Below, in pieces: positions 54,886-63,956 of a stretch of 64,000 bases of DNA; position 1 is the first letter of the stretch; each line of letters begins with the position of its first letter. The position numbers and the translations under genes were made by a program. The stretch is from an uncultured Chlorobiaceae bacterium. GTDB taxonomy: Bacteria; Bacteroidota; Chlorobiia; Chlorobiales; Chlorobiaceae. Location of the stretch: the NCBI GenBank assembly GCA_903822595.1, contig CAIJPS010000014.1, forward strand, positions 32,773-96,772, given 5' to 3'. The notes under the pieces are model-generated. The model was not told where the DNA came from and did not search any database. It worked only from the letters and a program-made list of their open reading frames with translations.

Positions 54886-55739
54886 TTACTCCGCGGAGTT
54901 GCATTGTGGTGCTGAACTGGAACGGCGCAGAGGATACGCTTGCCTGTCTGCAGTCGCTTGCCGGGGTCATGTCGCCATCCTGCCGGGTGCTTGTTGTTGA
55001 TAATGGATCGACTGATGGTTCTCCAGACATAATTCGGGAGGCTTTTCCCGATATCGAACTGCTTCTTCTGCCTGCAAATATCGGTTATGCAGGAGGCAAC
55101 AATGCCGGCTTCCGGCGGGTTCTGGAGCTGAAGGCTGAGTTCGTGATCTTTCTGAACAACGACACCATTGTTGATGCCGGTTTTTGTACTCCATTGCTTG
55201 AAACGCTGCAACGCAACCCCTTGGCAGGAATTGCTGTACCGAAAATTTTCTATCTGGATCGACCTGAAAGGCTTTGGTATGCCGGGGGTGTCGTCACGCT
55301 CTCTACAGGCCTGATTCGCCATGTCGGGTTGAGGAAAAAAGATGCTCCGCAGTTTGGCCACCCTGGAATCACAGGGTATGCTACAGGTTGCTGTTTTGCC
55401 ATGCGCTGCCGTGATTTTGAGGTTGTCGGCGGTTTTGATGAAACCTTCACGATGTATGCTGAGGATGTCGATCTCTCTCTGCGGATTCGCTCTCTGGGGA
55501 TGAGTGTCACCTATGTGCCCTCCTCAAGGATATGGCACAAGGTGTCGGCATCGCTTCAAGGCAGCCCGCTACAGAAGCTTGCAAAAAAAAGTTTTGGGGC
55601 ACTTCGTCTCTTCAGGAAGCACCGGGCCTGGAGCGGCATGGTGCTCTATCTGCCCTTGCTTCCGTTGCGTCTTGCGAGAAGTTTTTGGGAGGTGTTGAGA
55701 GAGAACCATTCCGGAACGGAACAGATCAGAGGAAAATAG
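54882..55739 (+). CDS. Glycosyltransferase family 2 (rhamnosyltransferase-like)
   Basis: A 285-residue GT-A enzyme: VVLNWNGAEDTLACLQSL at the start, DNGSTDGS, the metal-binding FLNNDTIVD (DXD-like), and FDETFTMYAEDVDLSLRIRSLG (ED motif). The C-terminus has amphipathic and hydrophobic segments for membrane association. This type transfers rhamnose or similar sugars in O-antigen-like chains; the sugar is not known here. The ATGA overlap with the GT4 gene shows coupling. Confidence 0.9.
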   Translation: MITPRSCIVVLNWNGAEDTLACLQSLAGVMSPSCRVLVVDNGSTDGSPDIIREAFPDIELLLLPANIGYAGGNNAGFRRVLELKAEFVIFLNNDTIVDAGFCTPLLETLQRNPLAGIAVPKIFYLDRPERLWYAGGVVTLSTGLIRHVGLRKKDAPQFGHPGITGYATGCCFAMRCRDFEVVGGFDETFTMYAEDVDLSLRIRSLGMSVTYVPSSRIWHKVSASLQGSPLQKLAKKSFGALRLFRKHRAWSGMVLYLPLLPLRLARSFWEVLRENHSGTEQIRGK

Positions 55740-55742
55740 CGC

Positions 55743-56306
55743 ATGGAGTGCAGTTACAGAACCGTCATTGATGGAGCCTATCTCAAGGACCCGGCCCACG
55801 GTGTCCGGTGGAGAAAAACCCTCGAATTTCTCGCATCCTCCCCAATCTCTGGTACATCACTTGCCAGCGGGCTCGATCTGGGCGATCGAACACCCTTTAC
55901 TGCCTCGATCGAGCAGTATTTTGGCTTCCCCTTCGAAAACACAACGGTCGATCTTGACCTTGAACCACTTTCGGGCTCCTTCGGAGTGGTGACCGCTTTT
56001 GAGGTGCTTGAGCATCTCTACAACCCGCTTTATGCGTTGCTTGAGGTCAAGCGGCTTTTGGCAAGCAAGGAGGCACGGCTTTTCGTCTCCATGCCTCTCT
56101 GGAAACCGCCTTTTCTTGCAAGCCCCGACCACTTTCACGAGATGACGCGCTCTGAAGCGCTCTCGCTTTATGGGCGTGCCGGGTTTACCGTTCTTCGCAG
56201 TTCGGAGTTTCGTATCCGTCACCCGTTGTTTTATCTTACGGGAGTGAAGCCGCTGTTGCGGGCATGGTATGAAAAAGTGCAGATCTATGAACTTGTCGTC
56301 CGATAG
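55743..56306 (+). CDS. SAM-dependent methyltransferase in polysaccharide cluster
   Basis: A 187-residue class I methyltransferase. The SAM motif is diverged (ASGLDLGDRTPF replaces the usual GxGxG), but VVTAFEVLEHLYNPLYALLEVKRLL is a clear methyltransferase-11 feature and the rest follows the fold. It probably methylates a sugar or caps a polysaccharide. The weak motif I means activity is uncertain. It follows the GT2 gene by three bases. Confidence 0.75.
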   Translation: MECSYRTVIDGAYLKDPAHGVRWRKTLEFLASSPISGTSLASGLDLGDRTPFTASIEQYFGFPFENTTVDLDLEPLSGSFGVVTAFEVLEHLYNPLYALLEVKRLLASKEARLFVSMPLWKPPFLASPDHFHEMTRSEALSLYGRAGFTVLRSSEFRIRHPLFYLTGVKPLLRAWYEKVQIYELVVR

Positions 56307-57462
56307 GGGAGCCCCCGGTAACAGGCCCGACCTGTTCCGGCTTGTCTGGTTTTCCGAGATACAGTGGGATTTTCTCTCAACCCGAAAGCAACGCCTGTTG
56401 TGCCGCTTTCCGGAGAACTGGAGCATTCTTTTCATTGAGCCTTACACTCTCGGGCGCTGCCACCACTGGATTCCGGTTAAAAGGGGGCGGGTATGGGTGG
56501 TCAGTGTCCCCTTTCTGAAGAGTGTTCCCTTCAGGTTTGGGCGTCTGCTTGATATTCAGTGGTTCCGCGCCTTGGTCTCTTTGCCCGGTATTCTGCTCAT
56601 GCTCTTCTGGGTGACAATGCTGGGATTTGGCTCTTCCGACAGGATAATCGGCCTGAGTAATGTCTACTGGGGCAGGGTAGCCGCCCTTCTCCCTTCTCGC
56701 CTCCGCTTTTATGATGCCAATGATGACCATCTTGCCTTTCCGGGGAGTCCTCCGTGGCTGAAGGACTTTCTCGACCGCTATCTCTCCAGCGTGCATCTTG
56801 TTTTCAGTGTGAGTCGCGAACTGACCAGTCAGCTCAAGTTGCCGGCCGGTGTGCGCACGGTTGAGCTTGGCAATGGCGTGGAGTTCAACCATTTTGCCAT
56901 TGCCCGTTCTGATAAACCAGCAGCACTCTGCCGACTCAAGGGGCTGATTCTCGGTTATGCCGGAGCGATGGACTGGCTTGATATCACCCTGATTGAGGCC
57001 ATTGCCCGTGCATGGCCGGATTGTTCGATTGTACTTCTTGGTCCGGCCTATGAGAGAGAGTGGTGGAAAAAACAGGGTGCGATCCATACGATTCCAAACG
57101 TCTACTATTTCGGCAAGATTGAATACAGCGAACTTCCTGCATGGGTACAATGCTTCGATCTAGCCCTGATGCCCCTGCTCTCCAGCAAGCTGAAACAGGT
57201 TTCCCATCCCAACAAGCTCTATGAATACAGTGCAGCAGGGGTGCCGGTGCTCTCGATGAACTATTGCAGTGCGGTTGAGCGTGCGCGGGAGGTGGTGCAT
57301 GTTGCAACCTCTGCGGAGGAGTTTGTTCGCATGGTGCCCCAGTCTCTTGCCGATCGGCGTATTGAGGAGCGGCAGGCATTTGCCCGGCAGCACAGTTGGG
57401 ATGCGCTTGCCAAAGCCATGGTGCAGGAGCTGGAGAAGGCTTGGCAGGAGAGGTACCCGTGA
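56287..57462 (+). CDS. Glycosyltransferase (GT1/GT4-like, TuaH-type)
   Basis: A 391-residue GT-B enzyme: RLVWFSEIQWDFLSTRKQRL, the helical FRALVSLPGILLMLFWVTML, then the donor-binding half GYAGAMDWLDITLIEAIA, NVYYFGKIEYSELP and SHPNKLYEYSAAGVPVLS. It resembles TuaH-like enzymes. ATG 56287 overlaps the methyltransferase end by 20 bases; ATG 56269 is an alternative. A flippase gene follows with a four-base overlap. Confidence 0.85.
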   Translation: MNLSSDRGAPGNRPDLFRLVWFSEIQWDFLSTRKQRLLCRFPENWSILFIEPYTLGRCHHWIPVKRGRVWVVSVPFLKSVPFRFGRLLDIQWFRALVSLPGILLMLFWVTMLGFGSSDRIIGLSNVYWGRVAALLPSRLRFYDANDDHLAFPGSPPWLKDFLDRYLSSVHLVFSVSRELTSQLKLPAGVRTVELGNGVEFNHFAIARSDKPAALCRLKGLILGYAGAMDWLDITLIEAIARAWPDCSIVLLGPAYEREWWKKQGAIHTIPNVYYFGKIEYSELPAWVQCFDLALMPLLSSKLKQVSHPNKLYEYSAAGVPVLSMNYCSAVERAREVVHVATSAEEFVRMVPQSLADRRIEERQAFARQHSWDALAKAMVQELEKAWQERYP

Positions 57463-58955
57463 ACCGCAATGCCGTCATAGCCGGTCAGGCAAGCTTCTCC
57501 TTTGCCGGATTTCTTTTCGGCCAGACTGCCCGCTTTGGCTATAACCTTGTTGTGGCAAGGCTCCTCGGTGTTGACGCTCTTGGAACCTATGCTCTCGCCA
57601 TTGCCGTTATCCAGATTGCCGAGGTGCTTGCTGTCGCCGGGCTCGATTCGGGTCTGCTGCGCTATGTTGGTTTGCACAGTCGCGATCCCCTTCGCCAGAG
57701 GGCGGTGATCGGTTCCGCGCTGAAAACAAGCATTACGCTTTCTCTCTTTGTGGCGTTCCTGCTGCTCCTCTTTTCGGCGCCCATTGCCTCTAAGCTCAAC
57801 GGAAGTCGCCTCCTTCAGCTTACAATCTGCTGTTATGCTGCGGCCATTCCTTTCAATGTTGCAACCGTGCTTTTTGGCCATGCCATGCAGGCGTTCAGGC
57901 AGCTCAAGCCTAAAATTATTGCCACACAGGTGCTCAGTCCGCTCCTGCTTCTGCTGCTCACCATTCTCTTTCGCTACACGGCAGGCCAGGATGCAGCCCT
58001 CTTCCTGCCTTTTGCCCTGGCAGGCGCGGGGGCATTCTTCTGGATTCGTTCCCGGCTGTTCACCATCAGCGGGATTCTGCCAGCAGATATTTTGCACGCT
58101 CGCCCGGACAAGGCGATGCTTGCCTACGCCCTGCCCTTCATGGCGGTCTCACTTTTGAGCATGATGAGCCACTGGCTCGATGTGATGATGCTCGGTATGC
58201 TCACCGATACAGCCACGGTCGGCCTCTACCATCCTGCGGCCAGGACAGCGGGTCTCATTCGCTCCGTGCTGCTTGCCTTTACCGGTATTGCTGCTCCGAT
58301 GATTGCCGAACTGCATACGGGGAGGCAAAATGTGGAGATAGGGCGGATCTACAAGATGGTGACGCGCTGGATTGTCACGGTGGTTCTTCCACCAGCCATC
58401 CTTTTTATGGTTCTCCCGGAAGCTGTCCTCTCTGTTTTCGGTGCCCGCTTTGCTGCAGGAGGAGCTGCCGCGCTGCTTCTTCTGACAGTAGCTTCCTTTT
58501 TGCAAGCTACTTTTGGCCTCTCGGCAACGGTACTCGCCATGACTGGCCATGCGCGGCTCAGCCTACTCAATGCTCTCGGAGCCCTCGGCTTGCAGGTGGT
58601 GCTGAATTTTCTCCTGATCCCAAAGATGGGTTTGAATGGTGCCGCTCTTGCCACACTGCTGCTTTTTTTGATGCTCTCCACACTCCGTCTTGTTGAGATT
58701 CGGCGTCTCCTGAAAATTCACCCCTTTGGCAAAGCGCTCTGGAAACCTGTTGCTGCCGGATTATTTGCTGCGCTACTCCTCATGGCCGTGCGCCCGTGGC
58801 TGCTCACCCTGCCACCTCTTGCCGGGCTGGCAGTTGCAGCACTCCTCTCTCTTAGTGGCTTTACGGTATTGATACTGCTGCTGAAGTTGGAAGAGGAGGA
58901 GAGAGAGATTATCTTAAAGCACCTGCCCTTTCTTGACAAGAAACCAAAGCGATAA
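57459..58955 (+). CDS. Polysaccharide flippase (Wzx/MOP family)
   Basis: A 498-residue protein with about 12-14 membrane helices in the MOP/Wzx pattern (ARFGYNLVVARLLGVDALGTYALAIAVIQIAEV at the start; repeated bilobed helices). It moves lipid-linked repeat units across the inner membrane. The start is GTG 57459, in a GTGA overlap with the preceding stop and with GGAGAGG upstream. The frame is open upstream but inside the previous gene. It is the exporter of this sugar cluster. Confidence 0.9.
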   Translation: MNRNAVIAGQASFSFAGFLFGQTARFGYNLVVARLLGVDALGTYALAIAVIQIAEVLAVAGLDSGLLRYVGLHSRDPLRQRAVIGSALKTSITLSLFVAFLLLLFSAPIASKLNGSRLLQLTICCYAAAIPFNVATVLFGHAMQAFRQLKPKIIATQVLSPLLLLLLTILFRYTAGQDAALFLPFALAGAGAFFWIRSRLFTISGILPADILHARPDKAMLAYALPFMAVSLLSMMSHWLDVMMLGMLTDTATVGLYHPAARTAGLIRSVLLAFTGIAAPMIAELHTGRQNVEIGRIYKMVTRWIVTVVLPPAILFMVLPEAVLSVFGARFAAGGAAALLLLTVASFLQATFGLSATVLAMTGHARLSLLNALGALGLQVVLNFLLIPKMGLNGAALATLLLFLMLSTLRLVEIRRLLKIHPFGKALWKPVAAGLFAALLLMAVRPWLLTLPPLAGLAVAALLSLSGFTVLILLLKLEEEEREIILKHLPFLDKKPKR

Positions 58956-58959
58956 CGCT

Positions 58960-61464
58960 GTGAAAAAAAAGATTATCCTGTTGCTCACTGTTTTTGGCGG
59001 CTATACTCTTCTTGCACTGCTGCTTTTCTGGCCTCTTGTTTTTCAGTCAAAGATTCTCGTTGCTCCCGACTCACTCATTCCCCAGGCGTCAACGATAGCG
59101 CTCGATCGGCTTCAGGCTGCAACGGGCGCCTATCCGCTCTGGCAGCCCTGGCTCTTTTCAGGCATGCCGACCGTGGAGGCATTCAGCTATCTCAGCGGTC
59201 TCTATTACCCCAACGCTGTTTTCAATTTTTTCCATACCGACAGTATCGTTCTGCAACTCCTCCACCTCGCCTTTGCTGGCTTGGGAGTTTTTCTTATGCT
59301 TCGCCAGTATGGCCTGACCACCCCAGCCGCTCCTTTTGGTGGCGCGCTTTTCATGCTTAATCCCTATATGAGCGCCATGCTGGTGCACGGTCATGGCAGC
59401 CAGCTCATGACGGTGGCCTGGATGCCCTGGATGCTTTGGGCAACCATGCGCCTCTTTGAGCGCGGACGGCTTCTTGATGCAGGGATTCTTGCACTCATTG
59501 CCGGGTTTCAGTTGCAGCGCTCACACGTCCAGATTGCTTACTATTCGTGGATGCTTGTGCTGCTGCTAGCTGTTGTTTTGTTTTTCTTTCGTCGCGGGTT
59601 GCCTGCAAAAAATACGGTTGTTTCCGGGACGCGTCCTGTTGTGCCGGGCGGTTTTGTGTACGCAGGTGGTCATGGGGGCGGGAGCGGTCATTTGGGTGTT
59701 GATGAGGGCAGCCACAAGGGCGGCCCCTACGGGACATTACGGGTGTTTTTGTTGTTGGTTTTGGCGCTCGGTTGCGGTGTTGCCATGTCGGCTTCAATCT
59801 ACCTGCCTGCATCCGAGTATGCCGCGTATTCCGTGAGAGGGGTGGCAGAACAGGGAGGAGGCTCAGCATGGGAGTATGCCACTCTCTGGTCGATGCACCC
59901 GCTGGAATTGCTCACCTTTCTTGTGCCGGGACTCTTCGGCTTTGGCGGAGTAACCTACTGGGGCTTTATGCCCTTTACCGACTTTCCTCATTATGCCGGA
60001 ATTGTGGTGCTGCTGCTTGCCGTTGCGGGCGCGGTCAACCGCAGAAAAGAGCCGATGATCTGGTTTTTTATTGTAGCCTTGTTGTTCGCGCTGCTGCTCT
60101 CTTTCGGCAGCTTTTTTAGCCCGGTTTTCGATCTCTTTTACCACTTTGCGCCTCTTTTTAGCCGATTCAGAGTGCCCTCCATGGCGCTCATCATGCTCTA
60201 CCTGATTATCTCTTTTCTTGCTGCGATTGGAGTCAACGACCTGCTTCAGCGCCAGCCTGATCGGTTATTGAAGCCGATACGGATCGGATCGCTGCTACTT
60301 GCGGCTGTTTTGCTTCTTTTCCTTGCTTTTGAACAGCCGCTTGAGAGTTTCTTCCGTTCAATTTTTCCTGAACCGCAGGTTGGCAGTTTTGACCTTGCCT
60401 TTATGGTCAATAAGGTGCGGTGGGAGAATCTTTCGGGTAGCTTTTGGATCGTTCTGCTCATTGTTTCTCTTTTCGCCGGGGTACTCTGGCTCAGCATCAA
60501 GGGCAAGCTCTCCCACAAAATGACCGGCCTGCTGCTCTTTTCCCTTGCACTTGGCGATCTGCTCTGGATGGATATACAGGTTATATACCCCTCGGCCAGC
60601 TCGTTACGCCAACCGCTCTATGCCGACAGCCGTATTGTTGAGCCAGCATTCCGGCATGACGACATCACCCGCTACCTTGCCGCACAGAAAGGGCCCTTCA
60701 GAATCTATCCTGCCGGGCAACTTTTCACAGAGAACAAGTTCGCCCTCTTCGGTATCGAGTCAGTTGGTGGCTATCATCCTGCAAAACTCAAGATTTACGA
60801 AGAGTTTCTTGCAAAAACAGAGAACCTCTCAAGTCTCAATATCCTGCGGATGCTTAATGTCGGTTACATCATCAGTCCTCAACCGATCGAGCATCCGGCG
60901 CTCAAGCTGGTTAAAACCGGTGCTCTGCAACTCGCAAGTGGCCCGGTAACGGCTTATGTTTACAGCCTTCAGGGAAGCGCCCCAAGAGCATGGTTTACCA
61001 ACAGGGTGATTGCTGTCGACGGCAACAATGCGCTCTATGCTCGACTCCTCGATGATCAGGCTACCGCCGGAGAAGCCTGTGTTGATGGTTCACTTTGGAA
61101 AGGCACCAGAACTTTTGCGGCGGCGACAATCACATCACTTGACGCAAAAGCAGAATCCATGGTTGTGAAGGTTGCTGCTCCCGGTGAGGCATTTCTCGTT
61201 GTCAGCGAGATATATTACCCATTGAGGTGGAAGGTGAAGATCGACGGCAAAGAGGCTGCAATAGTGAAGGTGAATGGCCTGCTGCGCGGTGTCGTGGTTC
61301 CTGCTGGCAGCAGGGAAGTGCGCTTTCAATATGATCGAAGTGGTTTTGAAACCGGGCGCTGGATATCGCTTGGAACCTTTGTTTTGGCACTGATGATGGT
61401 GGCGGGGGGAGTGATTGGCAGGCGGTTTCCGGCAAAAGGGCAAAGACAGATTGGACTGATGTGA
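58960..61464 (+). CDS. YfhO-family membrane protein
   Basis: An 834-residue multi-helix membrane protein with about 12 helices and a C-terminal extracytoplasmic domain (GEAFLVVSEIYYPLRWKVKIDG). It is of the YfhO family, thought to be lipid-linked sugar transferases. Start GTG 58960. Residues ~214-262 (59600-59745) form a Gly-rich hydrophilic segment absent from the usual helix pattern and encoded by GC-rich repeat-like DNA; it looks like an inserted palindromic element that stayed in frame. It is the last gene of the polysaccharide cluster. Confidence 0.85.
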   Translation: MKKKIILLLTVFGGYTLLALLLFWPLVFQSKILVAPDSLIPQASTIALDRLQAATGAYPLWQPWLFSGMPTVEAFSYLSGLYYPNAVFNFFHTDSIVLQLLHLAFAGLGVFLMLRQYGLTTPAAPFGGALFMLNPYMSAMLVHGHGSQLMTVAWMPWMLWATMRLFERGRLLDAGILALIAGFQLQRSHVQIAYYSWMLVLLLAVVLFFFRRGLPAKNTVVSGTRPVVPGGFVYAGGHGGGSGHLGVDEGSHKGGPYGTLRVFLLLVLALGCGVAMSASIYLPASEYAAYSVRGVAEQGGGSAWEYATLWSMHPLELLTFLVPGLFGFGGVTYWGFMPFTDFPHYAGIVVLLLAVAGAVNRRKEPMIWFFIVALLFALLLSFGSFFSPVFDLFYHFAPLFSRFRVPSMALIMLYLIISFLAAIGVNDLLQRQPDRLLKPIRIGSLLLAAVLLLFLAFEQPLESFFRSIFPEPQVGSFDLAFMVNKVRWENLSGSFWIVLLIVSLFAGVLWLSIKGKLSHKMTGLLLFSLALGDLLWMDIQVIYPSASSLRQPLYADSRIVEPAFRHDDITRYLAAQKGPFRIYPAGQLFTENKFALFGIESVGGYHPAKLKIYEEFLAKTENLSSLNILRMLNVGYIISPQPIEHPALKLVKTGALQLASGPVTAYVYSLQGSAPRAWFTNRVIAVDGNNALYARLLDDQATAGEACVDGSLWKGTRTFAAATITSLDAKAESMVVKVAAPGEAFLVVSEIYYPLRWKVKIDGKEAAIVKVNGLLRGVVVPAGSREVRFQYDRSGFETGRWISLGTFVLALMMVAGGVIGRRFPAKGQRQIGLM
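59600..59745 (+). repeat. REP-like palindromic element inserted in frame in the YfhO gene
   Basis: GGGCAGCC (59706-59713) pairs with GGCGGCCC (59719-59726) around a five-base loop. GGGTGTTGATGAGGGCAGCC and GGCCCCTACGGG nearby are the kind of text seen in intergenic repeats such as the one near 49426. It encodes an unusually Gly-rich stretch. Edges are approximate. Confidence 0.5.
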
Positions 61465-61575
61465 TAGATGCTTTTTTGTTTAAAACAATTTAAAAAGCGT
61501 ACTATGAAGCAGTGGGAATGAGCCCGGAATGGGTTTCGCATATTTTTTTACTTGTAACCAGTGAGCTGTAACGCC

Positions 61576-62499
61576 ATGAACCCTCGATCACCCCGAAAAC
61601 TGATCAGCTTTGACTGGGCGATGAAGCGCCTGCTGCGCAGCAAGGCCAACTTTGAAATCCTTGAAGGCTTTTTAAGCGAACTGTTGGGTGAAGATATCCT
61701 TATCCTTGAAATCCTTGAAAGCGAAAGCAACAAGGAGAGCAGAAGCCACAAATTCAATCGTGTTGATCTCAAGGTCAAGGAGAGCAAGGGCGAGATCATC
61801 ATTATCGAAGTGCAGTTTGAGCGTGAATACGATTACCTCCAGCGAATGCTCTATGGCACGTCACGTGTCATCACCGAACATCAGAAGGAGGGCGAAGCTT
61901 ATTCAAAACTGATAAAGGTTATCTCCGTAAACATTCTCTACTTCGATCTTGGTCACGGCACCGACTACATTTATCATGGTACCACAACCTTCACGGGTAT
62001 CCATGACCATGATAAACTGGAGCTCGACACGCGCCAGCAGAAGCAGTATGGCAAGAGTCGGATAAGCGATATTTATCCCGATTACTACCTGATCAAGGTC
62101 AACAACTTCAACCGCATGGCAACAACATCGCTTGATGAGTGGATCTACTTTCTCAAGAACGAAGAGATCAAGGACGAGTTTAAAGCCAAGGGGATTCAGA
62201 AAGCAAAAGAGTCGTTTTCACTGCTGCGCATGACGGACGAAGAGCTTCGTGCCTATAATAGTTATCAGGATTCCCTGCGCGATCAGGCAAGCTATGTAGA
62301 AACAAACTATGACTTTGCCCGTATGGAAGGCAAGGAAGAGGGGATCGGTGAAGGAATCAGGCAGGGGATTGAGATAGGCATTGAGCAGGGCCTTGAGAAA
62401 GGAAAACTTGAAGTTGCCAGAAGATTGGTAGCGAAGGGAATGAGTGATGAAGAGGCTGCTGCAATCGCCGGAATAGATGCAGAGTTGCTACGCCATTGA
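61576..62499 (+). CDS. Rpn/PD-(D/E)XK family nuclease-like protein
   Basis: A 307-residue member of the Rpn (recombination-promoting nuclease, PDDEXK_2) family. It starts FDWAMKRLLRSKANFEILEGFLSELLGEDI and continues with the nuclease core NRVDLKVKESKGEIIIIEVQ, the DLK/EVQ being the metal- and catalysis-linked residues. A helical tail ends in Gly/Glu-rich repeats (EGIGEGIRQGIEIGIEQGLEKG) typical of this family. ATG 61576; an upstream GTG at 61561 is possible. It probably moves by its own or other means and lies just before the ribosomal operon. An intact-looking copy. Confidence 0.85.
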   Translation: MNPRSPRKLISFDWAMKRLLRSKANFEILEGFLSELLGEDILILEILESESNKESRSHKFNRVDLKVKESKGEIIIIEVQFEREYDYLQRMLYGTSRVITEHQKEGEAYSKLIKVISVNILYFDLGHGTDYIYHGTTTFTGIHDHDKLELDTRQQKQYGKSRISDIYPDYYLIKVNNFNRMATTSLDEWIYFLKNEEIKDEFKAKGIQKAKESFSLLRMTDEELRAYNSYQDSLRDQASYVETNYDFARMEGKEEGIGEGIRQGIEIGIEQGLEKGKLEVARRLVAKGMSDEEAAAIAGIDAELLRH

Positions 62500-63060
62500 A
62501 TCTTTCTGGCGACAATGAAGTTCAGTGCCTGATGACTCTGGATAAGATCGTCAGGAGAGCCAATACCGGGCGTTTGCAGCAATTCTGCGTTCCCAGGCCG
62601 CTTTTGCTTTGAAAGATGGTTATGATACCAGTTGCGCAAGTTCATCAAGCGAAAGAGCTTCAATATCCTCTGCAAGGCGGTAGCGCTCCGCTCCCGGATA
62701 GACAACTATTTTCTCGCAGGGTTAAAGGTCGGTGCAGCCCAAGAAGCGCCACAGCGGGAAAATGAAGAAGGGTGTCGATAAGCTTGTCGTGAAGAATTCT
62801 TTGTATCATCTGAATAATTATGGATGTTCATTCCATGATTTGCATGAATGAGCTCAATAATAGGCATTGATAACGTAACAGAGAAGTAGTCAGCCAATTT
62901 TCTTTGGTGTTGATGATCGCTTTAGTGGTTTGAGCTATGACGGGATTAATAAGCTCATCTCTGAAGCGCTATAATAATAAAGGAGTGGCTGGAAGCCACT
63001 GTTTACAGTTGTTGCACCGGTTCGGGAGGAGGAAATGGGCAACCTGGATTATTTTCATCA
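62500..63060. other. Intergenic stretch with one gene remnant
   Basis: No complete gene was found. A minus-strand 3' remnant of a DUF4143-like ATPase is at 62620-62718; the rest shows no family on either strand. Confidence 0.5.
62620..62718 (-). pseudogene. DUF4143-type ATPase, C-terminal remnant
   Basis: On the minus strand 32 codons before a stop read EKIVVYPGAERYRLAEDIEALSLDELAQL in outline, which resembles the last strand-helix of DUF4143/AAA ATPases (YPG-ERY-L ... LSLDEL). The preceding sequence is broken by a stop and carries no further similarity. It is a fragment only. Confidence 0.45.
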
Positions 63061-63074
63061 GAAGACGAAATATA

Positions 63075-63103
63075 TTCATTTAGGTTTTGTTTTTTTTTAT
63101 AAT
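63075..63103 (+). promoter_or_regulatory. Candidate promoter of the str operon
   Basis: TTCATT (63075-63080) and a perfect TATAAT (63098-63103) with a 17-base spacer, about 90 bases before rpsL. A pattern match in an AT-rich stretch. Confidence 0.45.
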
Positions 63104-63193
63104 TCGCTTACATTGTCTGTCCTTATGGATTTTTAAGCATTGCATTGCGTTTTTTGTAATCAGGGGTTTTTTAAAAAGAAAGAGAGTTTCAGT

Positions 63194-63604
63194 ATGCCGA
63201 CGATTCAGCAGCTTATCAGGCTCGGAAGAAGTGTAAAAGCCTCCAAAACAGCGTCTCCGGCGCTTGAGAAATGCCCGCAGAAACGCGGGGTTTGTACGCG
63301 TGTTTACACTACAACTCCAAAAAAGCCTAACTCCGCGTTACGAAAAGTTGCGCGTGTAAGGTTATCAAACAAGATTGAGGTTACGGCATATATTCCGGGA
63401 GAAGGTCATAATCTGCAGGAGCATTCAATTGTTCTGATTCGTGGCGGCAGAGTAAAGGATCTTCCTGGTGTGCGGTATCACATTGTGCGTGGTTCGCTGG
63501 ATACGTCCGGTGTTGCTGATCGTAAGCAGAGTCGGTCGAAATACGGAGCCAAGCAGCCAAAAGCTGGTGTGGCCGCTCCTGTAAAGGGCAAGGGTAAGAG
63601 GTAG
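63194..63604 (+). CDS. rpsL: 30S ribosomal protein S12
   Basis: S12 lies near the decoding centre. The 136-residue protein starts [12 protein letters not shown] (the frame is open 18 codons earlier) and has the conserved loops [12 protein letters not shown] and [13 protein letters not shown], where Lys and other residues set streptomycin sensitivity. The PKKPNSA motif is the normal, sensitive form. The C-terminal tail [16 protein letters not shown] is longer than in E. coli. It is followed by rpsG after 31 bases, as in the str operon. Confidence 0.97.
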   Translation: MPTIQQLIRLGRSVKASKTASPALEKCPQKRGVCTRVYTTTPKKPNSALRKVARVRLSNKIEVTAYIPGEGHNLQEHSIVLIRGGRVKDLPGVRYHIVRGSLDTSGVADRKQSRSKYGAKQPKAGVAAPVKGKGKR

Positions 63605-63635
63605 ATAAGTTAGAATCATAAATTCAGAGAAGAAC

Positions 63636-63956
63636 ATGCCCAAAAAAGTTGGCTATAAAAGAATCGGTGTTGATTTTCGTTACGGAGACGAGAGTGTTGC
63701 TCGTTTTATCAATGCTGTGATGCTTGATGGTAAGAAGGCTGTTGCTACAAAGATAGTCTATGATGCGTTTGCTATCATTGCCGAGAAACTTGCAGGAGAG
63801 GATCCGCTGGAAGTGTACCGCAAGGCCATGTCGCATATTGCGCCGGTTGTTGAGGTTCGCAGCAAGAGGGTTGGAGGTGCGACCTACCAGATTCCTATGG
63901 AGGTCAAGGCTTCCCGGAGAGGTGCGCTTGCATTCCGCTGGTTGAAGATTTATGCC
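63636..63956 (+). CDS. rpsG: 30S ribosomal protein S7, 3' end replaced by adapter
   Basis: About 107 genuine residues of S7: MPKKVGYKRIGVDFRYGDESV, INAVMLDGKKAVATKIVYDAF, PVVEVRSKRVGGATYQIPMEV, and RRGALAFRWLKIYAR. Normal S7 is about 155 residues. From the AGATCGG at 63957 the reading continues as SEERRVGKEC, the well-known translation of sequencing adapter, so any protein ending this way is false. The true gene continues beyond the data. Confidence 0.95.

Noticed and set aside
57261..58097. Minus-strand frame of 278 codons within the glycosyltransferase/flippase genes
   Set aside because: Antisense to two well-supported genes; Cys/Gln/Glu-rich text typical of reversed GC-rich coding DNA.
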